Source of the DNA: Devosia yakushimensis
GTDB lineage: Bacteria > Pseudomonadota > Alphaproteobacteria > Rhizobiales > Devosiaceae
Direction of reading: 5' to 3'
Assembly (NCBI RefSeq): GCF_030159855.1
Contig: NZ_BSNG01000001.1
Location: 3,286,001-3,350,000 of the forward strand
Length of the DNA: 64,000 nt
Below, piece after piece: positions 51,959 through 61,708 of this stretch. The notes beneath the pieces are model-generated. The model saw only the letters and a program-made list of their open reading frames with translations, did not search any database and was not told the DNA's origin. The number at the start of each line of letters is the position of its first letter. Position 1 is the first letter of the stretch. A program made the translations under genes and the position numbers.

Positions 51959-54628
51959 ATGGTATCGGTGACGAATTCGACCCTATCGCAGGACAATAGG
52001 CTGGGCTGGCTGCGCCCGATCGCCGTGCCGGCAGTGATTGCCTTGATTGTGCTGGTGGCGGGTGGCTTTTTTCTCGACAGGCAGACCACGATCCTCACCC
52101 GCGAGAGAATGCGGGCCGAAGTGCAGGCCGAAATTTCCCTGATCCGCGCCAAGCTCGAAGGCAATATCAACGGCAATATCCAATTGGTGCGGGGGCTGGT
52201 TTCGGCGCTGGCCACCGAACCGGACATGGATGAGCGCCGCTTTTCGGCGCTCGCATCCCGCTTGTTGGAAGAGAGAAGCCAGCTGCGCCTCGTGGCTGCG
52301 GCGCGGGACCTGGTGGTCACCCTGATCTATCCGGCCTCGGGCAACCAGGCGCTGGAGGGATTTGACTATGCGACCGACGCCACCCAGCGCGAAGCGGTAT
52401 TCAAGGCGCGCGATACCGGCAGGACGGTGCTGGCCGGGCCGGTCGACCTGGTCCAGGGCGGGCAGGGTTTTGTCGGGCGCTTCCCGGTTTTCACCGGCAA
52501 TGGCAGCGAGCGGCGCTTCTGGGGCATTGTTTCGGCGGTGGTCGATATCGACCGGCTCTATGCCGAAAGCGGCCTGTTCGACCCATCCCTGGGCATCGAA
52601 ATTTCCATTACCGGCCGGGATGCGCGCGGAGCCAGGGGCACCCGCTTCTTCGGGCCCGACCTCGATGGCGCGCAACCGGTCGTCGCCAGCGTCGTGCTGC
52701 CATCGGGTTCCTGGGAAATCGCGGCCCGGCCCAAAGGGGGCTGGGCGGTCGATCGAGGCATATGGGTCTTGCGCGGCCTCTTGCTCGTCGCGGGCGCGCT
52801 GATCGTTTTTCCCATTGTCATCACCGGACGGCTCATGGGGGAACGCCAGCTCCATATCCGCGAGCTCAGGCAGCGCGAGACCGAGCTCGACCGGCTGTCC
52901 CGCCGGCTCGCCGTGGCGCTCGACAGTTCCGAGGTGGGTGTCTGGGAAATGGACATTGCCACCCGCGAGCTGGTCTGGGACGAGCGGATGAACGAGCTCT
53001 ACGGGCTGCCCAAGGATGGCAAGCTCCGCAATTTCGGGCATTGGAAGGCGGCGCTCCACCCCGCCGATTTCGCGCAGGCTTTGACCGACTTTTCCTCGGG
53101 CATCAAGGGCGGACGCTATAATTCTGTGTTCCGCGTCACCTGGCCAGATGGGACGGTGCGCACCATCAAGGCGATCGGCGCGGTCTATAACGAGGCGGAG
53201 AGCCATTCCAAGCTGGTCGGCGTCAACTGGGACATAACCGAAGATGTCGCGCGCAACGAGGATTTGCGGCGCACCAAGCTTCTGACCGAAGCCCGCAACC
53301 GGGAGCTGGAAGCCGCCAAGAACCGGATCGAGCACAATGCGCTCCATGATAGCCTCACGGGCCTGCCCAACCGGCGCTATCTCGATGACATCCTCAAGCG
53401 CAATGCGGCACGCGGCTATGCCGGCAGCGGCAGCATTGCCGTGCTGCATCTGGATCTCGACCGCTTCAAGCAGATCAACGACACGCTGGGGCATGCCGCT
53501 GGTGACGCCATGCTGATCCATGCCAGCACCGTGCTGCGCGCCAATTGCCGGACCACCGATTTCGTGGCGCGGATCGGGGGCGACGAATTCGTCGTGGTCT
53601 GCCCGGCAGGGGATGGAGACGAATATCTGGGCGTGATGGCCGAGCGGATCATCAACCAGATGCGCAAGCCGGTGAATTATCAGGGCCATCAATGCCGGTT
53701 CGGGGTCAGCATCGGCATTGCCGCCGGACATGGCGCCGATATCGACGTGGCCCGGGTGCTGGTCAATGCCGATATCGCGCTCTACCGCGCCAAGGCGCGC
53801 GGGCGGAACCGGTTCGAATATTTCTCGGACACGCTGCAGGCCGAAGTGGTGCATACCAAGCGCCTGGCGGACGAAATCCTGAGCGGGCTCGAGCGCAACG
53901 AATTCGTCGCCTTCTACCAGCCCCAGTTCGACGCCCATAGCCACGATGTGGTGGGGGTCGAGGCCCTGGCGCGCTGGCGCCATCCCGTGCTCGGCCTGCG
54001 CACGCCCGACGCGTTTCTGGCCATAGCCGAAGAGCTCAATGTGGTGGCGAGCATCGATCGCGTCATTCTCGACCAATCGCTGGCCGATCTCGAGCGCTGG
54101 GACGCCATGGGCCTCAAGGTGCCGCGGGCCTCGGTCAATGTCTCCCACCGGCGGCTGCATGACGACGAGCTGATCGCGGGGCTGCAAAAACTCCATATCC
54201 CGCCGGGACGGGTATCGTTCGAACTGGTGGAATCGATCTATCTCGATGAGAGCGACGCCGTGGTCGCCCACAATATCGACCGGCTCAAGGAATTGGGCAT
54301 CGAGGTGGAAATCGACGATTTCGGCACGGGCTATGCCTCCATTGTGTCGCTGCAGAAATTGCGGCCGGCGCGGCTCAAGATCGACCGGCAATTGGTCGAT
54401 CCCATCCTCGATGATGCCGGACAGCGCCAATTGCTGGCCTCGATCGTCGATATCGGCAAATCCATGGGCATTTCCGTCATCGCCGAGGGCGTGGAAACCA
54501 TGGCGCATGCCGCGATCCTGGCCGAACTGGGGTGCGATATCCTGCAGGGCTATGCCTTTGCCCGGCCGATGAGCCGGAACGATCTCGAGACATTCCTGGC
54601 CGAACAGCGCTGGCGGCGCGCTTCCTGA
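51959..54628 (+). CDS. CHASE-PAS-GGDEF-EAL cyclic-di-GMP protein
   Basis: This membrane protein of 889 residues combines diguanylate cyclase and phosphodiesterase domains. It has TM1 (about 17-40), an extracytoplasmic CHASE-type sensor (about 60-270), TM2 (about 272-295), and a PAS/PAC domain (about 315-440). Next are GGDEF (RIGGDEFVVV at about 539) and EAL (VGVEALARWRHP at about 666, with DDFGTGYAS later). Both catalytic signatures are canonical, so either activity is possible. The start at 51959 has GGAAG close upstream; a longer frame from 51911 is less likely. It may tune motility or polysaccharide output. Confidence 0.92.
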   Translation: MVSVTNSTLSQDNRLGWLRPIAVPAVIALIVLVAGGFFLDRQTTILTRERMRAEVQAEISLIRAKLEGNINGNIQLVRGLVSALATEPDMDERRFSALASRLLEERSQLRLVAAARDLVVTLIYPASGNQALEGFDYATDATQREAVFKARDTGRTVLAGPVDLVQGGQGFVGRFPVFTGNGSERRFWGIVSAVVDIDRLYAESGLFDPSLGIEISITGRDARGARGTRFFGPDLDGAQPVVASVVLPSGSWEIAARPKGGWAVDRGIWVLRGLLLVAGALIVFPIVITGRLMGERQLHIRELRQRETELDRLSRRLAVALDSSEVGVWEMDIATRELVWDERMNELYGLPKDGKLRNFGHWKAALHPADFAQALTDFSSGIKGGRYNSVFRVTWPDGTVRTIKAIGAVYNEAESHSKLVGVNWDITEDVARNEDLRRTKLLTEARNRELEAAKNRIEHNALHDSLTGLPNRRYLDDILKRNAARGYAGSGSIAVLHLDLDRFKQINDTLGHAAGDAMLIHASTVLRANCRTTDFVARIGGDEFVVVCPAGDGDEYLGVMAERIINQMRKPVNYQGHQCRFGVSIGIAAGHGADIDVARVLVNADIALYRAKARGRNRFEYFSDTLQAEVVHTKRLADEILSGLERNEFVAFYQPQFDAHSHDVVGVEALARWRHPVLGLRTPDAFLAIAEELNVVASIDRVILDQSLADLERWDAMGLKVPRASVNVSHRRLHDDELIAGLQKLHIPPGRVSFELVESIYLDESDAVVAHNIDRLKELGIEVEIDDFGTGYASIVSLQKLRPARLKIDRQLVDPILDDAGQRQLLASIVDIGKSMGISVIAEGVETMAHAAILAELGCDILQGYAFARPMSRNDLETFLAEQRWRRAS

Positions 54629-54687
54629 AAGGGCGACAGCCCGGCGACGCCGTGATAGGCCTGCCCGCATAAAACGGGGAGCAGGGC

Positions 54688-55731
54688 ATGGCGGACGAGA
54701 GCGGACGGTTGGGGCTGGGTATTGTCGGCGCGGGCATGGGCGCCAAGCCGCATGCCCTGGCGCTGCAGGCTCTCAAGGACGAGATCGCCGTATTGGGCGT
54801 CCACCGGCGCAATCGGGCTGAGCTGGATGGCTTTTGCCAGACCTATGGCTTTACCGCTGCCCAGAGTTACGAGGCACTGCTGGCCGATCCGCGGCTCGAC
54901 ATGGTGCTGGTGCTGACCCCGCCCAATGCGCGGCAGGATATCGTTGCGGCGGCCGCCAGAGCCGGCAAGCATGTGCTTATCGAAAAGCCGGTGGAGCGGA
55001 CCACCGCAGCGGCCGAGCGGCTCTCTGCCCAATGCCACGCCGCCGGGATCGTACTCGGCGTCATCTTTCAGCATCGCTTTCGCAATGCCAGCCGCGCACT
55101 GGCCGAGCGGATCGCGGCGGGCGCCTTCGGAGCCCTCCAGACCGTGCAGGTGACCGTGCCGAAATGGCGCTCGCAGCAGGGCTATTACGACCAGCCCGGC
55201 CGCGGCACGCTGGCGCAGGATGGCGGGGGCGTATTGATGAACCAGGCCATTCACACGCTCGATCTGATGCTGAGCCTTTGCGGAGCGGTTTCAGAGGTTG
55301 TCGCCATGACGGCAACGAGCGGATTTCACCGCATGGAAACCGAAGACTTCGCGGTGGCGGGCCTGCGCTTTGCCAATGGCGCTTTGGGTTCGCTCACCGC
55401 CAGTACGGCGCATTTTCCCGATATGCCCGAACAATTGACGCTCGGCTTTGCCAAGGCCACGGCCATGCTCAAAGGCCCCGTGCTCGATATTTTCTGGCAG
55501 GATGGGCGAACCGAACAGATCGGGGAGGCCGGCAATGCCAGCAGCAATACCGACCCCATGGCCGGCCCCTTTATCTGGCATCAACGCCAGATCGCCGATT
55601 TCGCCGCCGCGCTCCGGGAAGGCCGCGAACCGGTATCGACTGGCCAAACCGCGCTACGCGCCCATCGGCTGATCGACGCCATCATGGACAGCGCGCGGCT
55701 CGGCCACGCGCTGCCAGTCGCGAAAGGCTAG
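54688..55731 (+). CDS. Gfo/Idh/MocA-family oxidoreductase
   Basis: This 347-residue NAD(P)-dependent sugar-type dehydrogenase has GIVGAGMGAKPHA (Rossmann), VLVLTPPNARQD, KHVLIEKPVERT (catalytic-site Lys in EKP) and the C-terminal DGGGVLMNQAIHTLDLML with the family His. Substrate unknown. Its stop overlaps the dppF stop by 4 bp on the opposite strand. Confidence 0.9.
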   Translation: MADESGRLGLGIVGAGMGAKPHALALQALKDEIAVLGVHRRNRAELDGFCQTYGFTAAQSYEALLADPRLDMVLVLTPPNARQDIVAAAARAGKHVLIEKPVERTTAAAERLSAQCHAAGIVLGVIFQHRFRNASRALAERIAAGAFGALQTVQVTVPKWRSQQGYYDQPGRGTLAQDGGGVLMNQAIHTLDLMLSLCGAVSEVVAMTATSGFHRMETEDFAVAGLRFANGALGSLTASTAHFPDMPEQLTLGFAKATAMLKGPVLDIFWQDGRTEQIGEAGNASSNTDPMAGPFIWHQRQIADFAAALREGREPVSTGQTALRAHRLIDAIMDSARLGHALPVAKG

Positions 55732-56561
55732 GAGGCCAGGGCCGCCTTTTTGGCCAGGCGGTCGCGGATCGATTCGACGCTGGATTTGGGCGTCGCGGCA
55801 AAGAGCGTCTTGGTATAGGCGTGCTGGGGATTGCCGAAGACCTCGTCGCGGCTACCATGTTCGACGACATCGCCGAAATACATGACCATGACCTCGTCGG
55901 CGATATAGCGCACCACGCTCAGATCGTGGCTGATGAACACATAGGTCAGCCCGAACTCGTCCTGCAGATCCTTGAGCAGGTTGAGAATCTGCGCCTGGAC
56001 GGAGAGGTCGAGCGCCGATACCGGCTCGTCCAGCACGAGGAAGCTTGGATTGAGCATCAGCGCGCGGGCAATGGCGATGCGCTGGCGCTGGCCGCCCGAG
56101 AACATGTGCGGATAGCGGTTGAAATGCTCGGCGCCCAGCCCGACCTTGAGCAGCATGGCCATGGCCCGCTCGCGCCGTTCGGCCGCGGACATCTTGGTAT
56201 TGAGCAGCAGGGGCTCGGCCAGCACGTCGCCGATCTTCTGGCGCGGATTGAGTGAACCATAGGGGTTCTGAAACACGATCTGCACCTTCTGGCGCATCTC
56301 ATGGGTGACGTGGCCGGCATCGACCGGTTTTCCATCGATCAGGATTTCGCCCGATGTGGGCGGATCGATCAGCGTGACCATGCGCGCCAGGGTCGACTTG
56401 CCGCAGCCGCTTTCGCCCACCACGGCCAGGGTCCGGCCTTTGTCGAGGGTGAAGTTCACGCCCTTGACGGCATGCACCACCTTGGCCGGCCGCAGAAAGC
56501 CGCCGGACGAGGTATAGTCACGGGTGAGGTTACGAACTTCGAGGACGGGGGCGCTCATCAT
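55728..56561 (-). CDS. dppF: Peptide ABC transporter ATPase DppF-like
   Basis: This is the second ATPase of a dipeptide/oligopeptide importer, 277 residues. It has GESGCGKSTLARMV, FQNPYGSLNPRQKIG, the signature SGGQRQRIAIARAL, FLVLDEPVSALD and the H-loop FISHDLSVV. The dppD stop overlaps its ATG. Last gene of the minus-strand set dppA-B-C-D-F. Confidence 0.93.
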   Translation of the reverse strand: MMSAPVLEVRNLTRDYTSSGGFLRPAKVVHAVKGVNFTLDKGRTLAVVGESGCGKSTLARMVTLIDPPTSGEILIDGKPVDAGHVTHEMRQKVQIVFQNPYGSLNPRQKIGDVLAEPLLLNTKMSAAERRERAMAMLLKVGLGAEHFNRYPHMFSGGQRQRIAIARALMLNPSFLVLDEPVSALDLSVQAQILNLLKDLQDEFGLTYVFISHDLSVVRYIADEVMVMYFGDVVEHGSRDEVFGNPQHAYTKTLFAATPKSSVESIRDRLAKKAALAS

Positions 56562-57403
56562 GCCACTCCCGGCGCGGGTTCAAAGACGAAGTCGGACACC
56601 GTGGGCAGGCGATCGCCCACCGCATTTTCCGGCAGGGCCGAGAGCAGCGCGCGCGTGTAATTGGATTTGGGGTTTTCGAAGAGAGAAAGCACATCGGCTT
56701 CCTCCATCTTGTGCCCCTTATATTGCACGATGACCCGGTCGGCCGTTTCGGCGACGACGCCCATGTCGTGGGTGATCATGATGAGGCCCATGCCATGCTC
56801 GGCCTGGAGCCGGACCAAGAGATCAAGGATCTGCTTCTGGATGGTCACATCGAGCGCAGTGGTGGGTTCGTCCGCAATCAGCAGCTTGGGATTGCAGGCA
56901 ATGGCCATGGCGATCATGACGCGCTGGCATTGGCCGCCGCTCATCTGATGGGGGAAAGCGCCAAGCCGTTCGGCGCCATCCTTGATGCCGACCAGATGCA
57001 GCAATTCCACCGCGCGCTGGCGGGCCGCCCTGCCCTTCAGCCCCATATGCTTGGCCAGCACTTCCTCGATCTGAAAGCCTACGGTGAAGCAGGGATTGAG
57101 GCTGGCTATGGGCTCCTGGAAGATCATGGCAATGTCCTTGCCGATAATCTTGCGCTTGTCGGCTGGCGACATGGAGAGCAGGTCGAGGCCCTCGAATTGC
57201 ATTTTATCAGCAGTGACGGTCGCGGTGCCGGGGAGCAGCCCCATGACCGCGAGCATGGCCACGGACTTGCCCGAGCCGGATTCCCCGACAATGGCGAGGA
57301 CTTCGCGGGCATCGACCGACACATCAATCCCGTCGACGGCCTTGAACAGGCCCACCGAGGTATCGAAGGAAACGGTCAGGTTCTTGATATCGAGCAGAGG
57401 CAT
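56558..57403 (-). CDS. dppD: Peptide ABC transporter ATPase DppD-like
   Basis: This 281-residue ATPase has GESGSGKSVAMLAVM, FQEPIASLNPCFTVG, SGGQCQRVMIAMAI (Cys in the signature), LLIADEPTTALD and MITHDMGVV. The ATG at 57403 has AGGAG five bases before it and follows the dppC TAA by one base. The C-terminus is about 40 residues shorter than some DppD proteins. Confidence 0.92.
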   Translation of the reverse strand: MPLLDIKNLTVSFDTSVGLFKAVDGIDVSVDAREVLAIVGESGSGKSVAMLAVMGLLPGTATVTADKMQFEGLDLLSMSPADKRKIIGKDIAMIFQEPIASLNPCFTVGFQIEEVLAKHMGLKGRAARQRAVELLHLVGIKDGAERLGAFPHQMSGGQCQRVMIAMAIACNPKLLIADEPTTALDVTIQKQILDLLVRLQAEHGMGLIMITHDMGVVAETADRVIVQYKGHKMEEADVLSLFENPKSNYTRALLSALPENAVGDRLPTVSDFVFEPAPGVA

Positions 57404-57404
57404 C

Positions 57405-58307
57405 TTAGCTCCTCTTGAGCTTGGGATCGAGCGCATCGCGCAATCCGTCGCCGATGAGGTTGATGGCGAGCACGGTGATCAGGATCGCTAGACCCGGGAA
57501 GGTCACGACCCAGGGCGCGCGCAGGATGAATTCGCGGGCCGAAGCCAGCATGGTGCCCCATTCCGGGGTTGGTGGCTGAGCGCCCATGCCCAGGAAACCA
57601 AGAGCGGCGGCTTCCAGAATCGCATTGGAGAAACTCAGCGTCGCCTGAACGATCAGCGGCCCAAGGCAATTGGGCAGGATGGTCACCAGCATGAGCCGGA
57701 AATGCCCGGCGCCGGAGAGGCGGGCGGCGGTCACATATTCGCGGTTCTTTTCCGCCATGACGGCGGCGCGGACGAGGCGGGCAAAGTGCGGTTGCAGCAC
57801 CAGGGCAATGGCCACCATGGCGTTGAACAGGCCCGGCCCCAGAATGGCCACCAGCACCAGCGCCAGGAGCAGCGAGGGGAAGGCCAGGATGATATCCATG
57901 ACGCGCATGATCAGCGCATCGACCCAGCCGCGGAAATAGCCGGCGAGCACGCCCAGCGTCACGCCGACAATGAGCGCACCGACCACGACGAAAAAGCCGA
58001 TGAACAGTGAATAGCGGGCGCCATGGATGAGGCGGGAGAGCATGTCGCGCCCCACCGGATCGGTGCCGAGCAGGAAGCGCGGATCGCTGCCCATTTCCCA
58101 GAACGGGGGCTTGAGGATGGCGTCGCGATATTGCTGGTCGGGCGAATAAGGCGCCAGGAGGGGCGCGAAAATGGCGATCAGCACCAGGAGGGCAAAGACC
58201 ACCAGGCCAATGACCGCACCGCGATTGATGGAGAAATAGTGCCAGAATTCGCGCAGGGCGGCGAGGCGGTCGGACTTGACGGGAACGGGTTGGGTTGTTT
58301 CGGTCAT
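57405..58307 (-). CDS. dppC: Peptide ABC transporter permease DppC-like
   Basis: This 300-residue inner-membrane permease has the N-terminal hydrophobic segment GAVIGLVVFALLVLIAIFAP, then LLGTDPVGRDMLSRLIHGAR and the coupling-helix region REYVTAARLSGAGHFRLML. I use the ATG at 58307, one base after the dppB stop; a longer frame to 58343 overlaps dppB. Confidence 0.93.
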   Translation of the reverse strand: MTETTQPVPVKSDRLAALREFWHYFSINRGAVIGLVVFALLVLIAIFAPLLAPYSPDQQYRDAILKPPFWEMGSDPRFLLGTDPVGRDMLSRLIHGARYSLFIGFFVVVGALIVGVTLGVLAGYFRGWVDALIMRVMDIILAFPSLLLALVLVAILGPGLFNAMVAIALVLQPHFARLVRAAVMAEKNREYVTAARLSGAGHFRLMLVTILPNCLGPLIVQATLSFSNAILEAAALGFLGMGAQPPTPEWGTMLASAREFILRAPWVVTFPGLAILITVLAINLIGDGLRDALDPKLKRS

Positions 58308-58308
58308 C

Positions 58309-59316
58309 TTACTGCACCCTGATACGCGGGTTGATGACGGCATAGAGCACGTCGACGATCAGGTTCACCGCCATGACGATAAGCGCGATCAGCAAGAGGC
58401 CCGATTGCACGACGACATAGTCGCGCTTGGCGATGGAATCGATCATCCATTTGCCAATGCCGGGCCAGGAGAAAATGGTTTCGGTGAGAATGGCGCCGCC
58501 CATGAGCAGGCCGATCTGCAGGCCAATGGTCGTGACCACCGGGATCAGCGCATTGCGCAAGGCATGCACATTGATCACCCGGCGGGGCGACATGCCCTTG
58601 GCCTTTGCGGTGCGCACATAATCCTCGCCCAGGATTTCGAGCATGGCCGAGCGCGTTTGCCGGGCGATGACCGCCAGGGGAATAGTGCCCAGCACCACAG
58701 CCGGCAGGATCAGATGGCGCAGCGCCGATACGAAAGCAGCCCAATTGCCATAGAGCAGGGTATCGACCAGCATGAAGCCGGTGATGGGACGCAGGAAGAA
58801 AGAGAGCGCGATGCGGCCCGAAACCGGCGTCCAGCCCAGATAGCCGGAAAAGAAGATGATCAGCAGCAGGCCCCACCAGAAGATGGGCATGGAATAGCCC
58901 GTCAGCGCCACGCCCATGGTGAGCTGGTCGAACCAGGAACCGCGCTTGACCGCAGCGAAGATGCCGGCAGGAATGCCGATGATCACCGCCAGGAACATGG
59001 CGACCAGGGCCAATTCGATCGTGGCGGGAAAGAGCGTCATGAATTCGGTGATGACCGGGCGCTTGGTGGCCAGCGAGACACCGAAATTGCCCTGCAGGAT
59101 GCCGCCGAGATAATTGAAATATTGCTGCCAGATCGGCAAATTGTAGCCGAACTGCTCGCGCAGGATTTCGTAGCGTTCCGGCGTCACGCCGTGCTGGCCG
59201 GCCATGGCCAGGATGGGGTCGCCCGGCAGCACGCGGACAAAGGCGAAAGCACATATGGAAATGCCGATGATGGTCGGCACGATCAGCGCAAGCCTGCGCA
59301 GAATGTAATTGAGCAT
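58309..59316 (-). CDS. dppB: Peptide ABC transporter permease DppB-like
   Basis: This 335-residue permease opens MLNYILRRLALIVPTIIG, has FVRVLPGDP, GNFGVSLATKRPV and the coupling segment EDYVRTAKAKGMSPRRV. All are typical of DppB/OppB. ATG 59316 is where the family starts. The gene is separated from dppA by 178 bp containing a strong hairpin. Confidence 0.94.
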   Translation of the reverse strand: MLNYILRRLALIVPTIIGISICAFAFVRVLPGDPILAMAGQHGVTPERYEILREQFGYNLPIWQQYFNYLGGILQGNFGVSLATKRPVITEFMTLFPATIELALVAMFLAVIIGIPAGIFAAVKRGSWFDQLTMGVALTGYSMPIFWWGLLLIIFFSGYLGWTPVSGRIALSFFLRPITGFMLVDTLLYGNWAAFVSALRHLILPAVVLGTIPLAVIARQTRSAMLEILGEDYVRTAKAKGMSPRRVINVHALRNALIPVVTTIGLQIGLLMGGAILTETIFSWPGIGKWMIDSIAKRDYVVVQSGLLLIALIVMAVNLIVDVLYAVINPRIRVQ

Positions 59317-59438
59317 GCGGGTCTTTACCCTAAAGCGCTGTGCCGGCAAACTCGGCAGGGCGCACGTTTCCTGTTGTGGCGGGGCATTTGACGGGAGCCG
59401 TTGGCCGGCGCCTCTTTACCCTGCTCTAAAATGAATGG

Positions 59439-59473
59439 GGAGCCCCGCACCGGTAAAACCGGCCCGGGACTCC
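59439..59473 (-). promoter_or_regulatory. Intercistronic stem-loop between dppA and dppB
   Basis: The imperfect inverted repeat ggagccccgcaccggt / accggcccgggactcc surrounds a TTTA loop. There is no T-run, so it is probably not a full terminator. Such hairpins after binding-protein genes protect the upstream mRNA and lower expression of the permease genes. Confidence 0.7.
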
Positions 59474-59494
59474 GTAATTTGATCGGCGTTAGCC

Positions 59495-61090
59495 TTACTC
59501 GGTGACGTCGACGCCGTCGAAGCGGTGAATGCCCAGCGGGTCCATCTTGTAGTTGATGACGCGCTTGTTCATGGGCATGAACACTTTCGAGTGAGCCAGC
59601 GTGAGAGCAGGTTCTTCAGCCTTGAAGACCTCCTGGGCCTTTTCATAGAGCGCTGTGCGCTCGGCCTGGTCGGCAGTGGTCTTGGCCTTCTGGATCAGGT
59701 CTTCGAATTCCTGGTTGCACCAGCTCGAGTAATTGGACACGCCAATGGCCGAGCAGGAGAACAGGGTGGCGAAGAAGTTGTCCGGATCACCATTGTCGCC
59801 GGTCCAGCCGATCTGGAACGGGCCCTTGCGGTCGGGCTGCTTGCCGCGCTCGCGATATTCGGTCCATTCGTAGGAGACGATATTGGCGGTGACGCCAATC
59901 GCCGCCCAGTCAGCCTGGATCAGTTCGGCAACGCGCTGGGCGTTGGGATTGTAGGGACGCGACACCGGCATGGCCCAGAGATCGGTGGTGAGGCCCGTCA
60001 CGCCGGCTTCCTCGAGCAGCTTCTTGGCGGCTTCCGGATCATAGGTGTCGGCGGGGATATTGTTGTTGTAGCTCCACATGGTGGGCGGGATCAGGTTCTT
60101 GGCGTCCTGGCCGGCACCCTGATAGACCGCCTCGATGATGGCAGCCTTGTCGACAGCCATGGAGAGGGCCTTGCGCACATTGACATTGTCGAACGGCGGC
60201 TCGGTGGTGTTGTAGGACATATAGCCGATATTGAGGCCTTCCTGCTCCTGCACCACCAGGTTCTCATTGCCCTGCAGCTGGGCGATATCGGCAGGCGCCG
60301 GATAGGCCATGATATCGCATTCGCCGGCCAGCAGACGCTGGGCCCGCACCGAGGGATCGGTGGTGATGGCAAAGATCAGATCGTCGATCGGCTGCTTGCC
60401 GGCCCAATAGTCGGGGAAGGCCTGGTAGCGGATGACGGTATCGAGCTGATAGTCCGCGAACACGAAGGGGCCAGTGCCGACCGGCTGGGTCGAGAAGGCA
60501 GCCAGATCGCCCGAGGCAGCGAGCTGATCGGCATATTCCTTGGAGACGATGGACGCGAAGTCCATGGCCAGGTTGGCGATCATCGGCGCATTGGGTTCGT
60601 TGAGCACGAACTTGACGGTCAGGTCGTCAACCTTGACGATTTCCTTGATGTAGCGGGGCATGTCCATGCCCTGGAAATAGTCCCAGGTCAGGCCGTCGAG
60701 ATAAGCGAACCAGGCATTGTCTTCCTTCCACTGGCGCTCGAAGCTGAAGATCACGTCGTCAGCATTGAGATCGCGGGTGGGGGTGAAATAGGACGTGGTG
60801 TGGAACTTGACGCCCGGACGCAGCTTGAAGGTGATTTCCTTGCCGTCTTCGGAGGTGCTCCAGCTCTCGGCCAGGCCCGGCTCGATGGCGGTGCCGCCTT
60901 TTTCGAACTCGACGAGGCGATTGTAGATGGTGCGCGAAGAGGCGTCGAAGTCGTTACCGCCGGTGGTCGGACCGGGATCGAAGTGCGCCGGGGAAGCTTC
61001 GGAACAGAATACCAGCTGCTTGGCCTGGGCAGCGCCCGCGGCCAGAGCCAGCATGGCTGAAGCCGCTAGCAGGGTGGTCATCAATTTCAT
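59495..61090 (-). CDS. dppA: Peptide ABC transporter substrate-binding protein DppA-like
   Basis: This 531-residue periplasmic binding protein of SBP family 5 has a signal peptide MKLMTTLLAASAMLALAAG, cleaved after AAQA. Markers are VFCSEASPAHFDPGPTTGGN (typical for DppA), ITFKLRPGVKFH, NVNVRKALSMAVDKAAIIEA and WTGDNGDPDNFF. ATG 61090 has GGGAGA upstream. Together with dppBCDF it makes a complete dipeptide (or heme/ALA-type) importer. Confidence 0.94.
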   Translation of the reverse strand: MKLMTTLLAASAMLALAAGAAQAKQLVFCSEASPAHFDPGPTTGGNDFDASSRTIYNRLVEFEKGGTAIEPGLAESWSTSEDGKEITFKLRPGVKFHTTSYFTPTRDLNADDVIFSFERQWKEDNAWFAYLDGLTWDYFQGMDMPRYIKEIVKVDDLTVKFVLNEPNAPMIANLAMDFASIVSKEYADQLAASGDLAAFSTQPVGTGPFVFADYQLDTVIRYQAFPDYWAGKQPIDDLIFAITTDPSVRAQRLLAGECDIMAYPAPADIAQLQGNENLVVQEQEGLNIGYMSYNTTEPPFDNVNVRKALSMAVDKAAIIEAVYQGAGQDAKNLIPPTMWSYNNNIPADTYDPEAAKKLLEEAGVTGLTTDLWAMPVSRPYNPNAQRVAELIQADWAAIGVTANIVSYEWTEYRERGKQPDRKGPFQIGWTGDNGDPDNFFATLFSCSAIGVSNYSSWCNQEFEDLIQKAKTTADQAERTALYEKAQEVFKAEEPALTLAHSKVFMPMNKRVINYKMDPLGIHRFDGVDVTE

Positions 61091-61318
61091 GATTGTTGTC
61101 TCCCGAGAAAGTTTTTTGCGCATCCGGTTTGCCGGCCGGAGCTTGGGCGCCAACAAAGCCTAGAATTTAGGGGAGCGCAATGGGTGAGTTTTACCATTTG
61201 GTCAATTCGATGACAGTGATTGCCCCATTCCACAACAATGGACGGTTTCGGACCGATCCGTTCGGTTGCAACGACCTGCCGCTTGACCGGCGATAGGCGG
61301 CAGTGATCCAAAGGAAAC

Positions 61319-61708
61319 ATGACCCGCTCCATCGCCACCATTGCCCTTGTCGTCGCCGAATATGATGAGGCGATAGCATTTTACCGCGATCAGGCCGGCT
61401 TCAGTGTGCTCAGCGACACCCCTATGGGCGGCGGCAAGCGCTGGGTCGTGGTGGCGCCGCCGGGCGGCACGGGTGCCAGGCTCCTTCTGGCCAGGGCCGA
61501 CGGGGCCGAACAGCGCCGGGCCATAGGCAACCAGACGGGCGGCCGCGTCATGCTGTTTCTGGAAACCGACGACTTCATGCGCGATCATGCCGCCATGCTT
61601 GCGCGCGGCGTCCATTTTCTCGAAGAGCCCCGGCACGAGCCCTATGGGAGCGTTGCCGTCTTCGAAGATCTCTACGGGAACAAATGGGACCTTATCGAGC
61701 CCAAATAG
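61319..61708 (+). CDS. VOC (glyoxalase/bleomycin resistance-like) protein
   Basis: This 129-residue single VOC module has ATIALVVAEYDEAIAFYRDQ, GGRVMLFLETDDF and FEDLYGNKWDLIEPK, where the last Glu and the early positions would bind metal. Function within the superfamily cannot be told. Its end overlaps the next gene by 25 bp. Confidence 0.88.
   Translation: MTRSIATIALVVAEYDEAIAFYRDQAGFSVLSDTPMGGGKRWVVVAPPGGTGARLLLARADGAEQRRAIGNQTGGRVMLFLETDDFMRDHAAMLARGVHFLEEPRHEPYGSVAVFEDLYGNKWDLIEPK

Noticed and set aside
51983..54670. An 895-codon open frame antisense to the GGDEF-EAL gene
   Set aside because: It is a shadow of the high-GC coding frame: no recognisable domain, unusual residue mix (His, Gly, Arg, Ala), and the sense gene has complete domain signatures.
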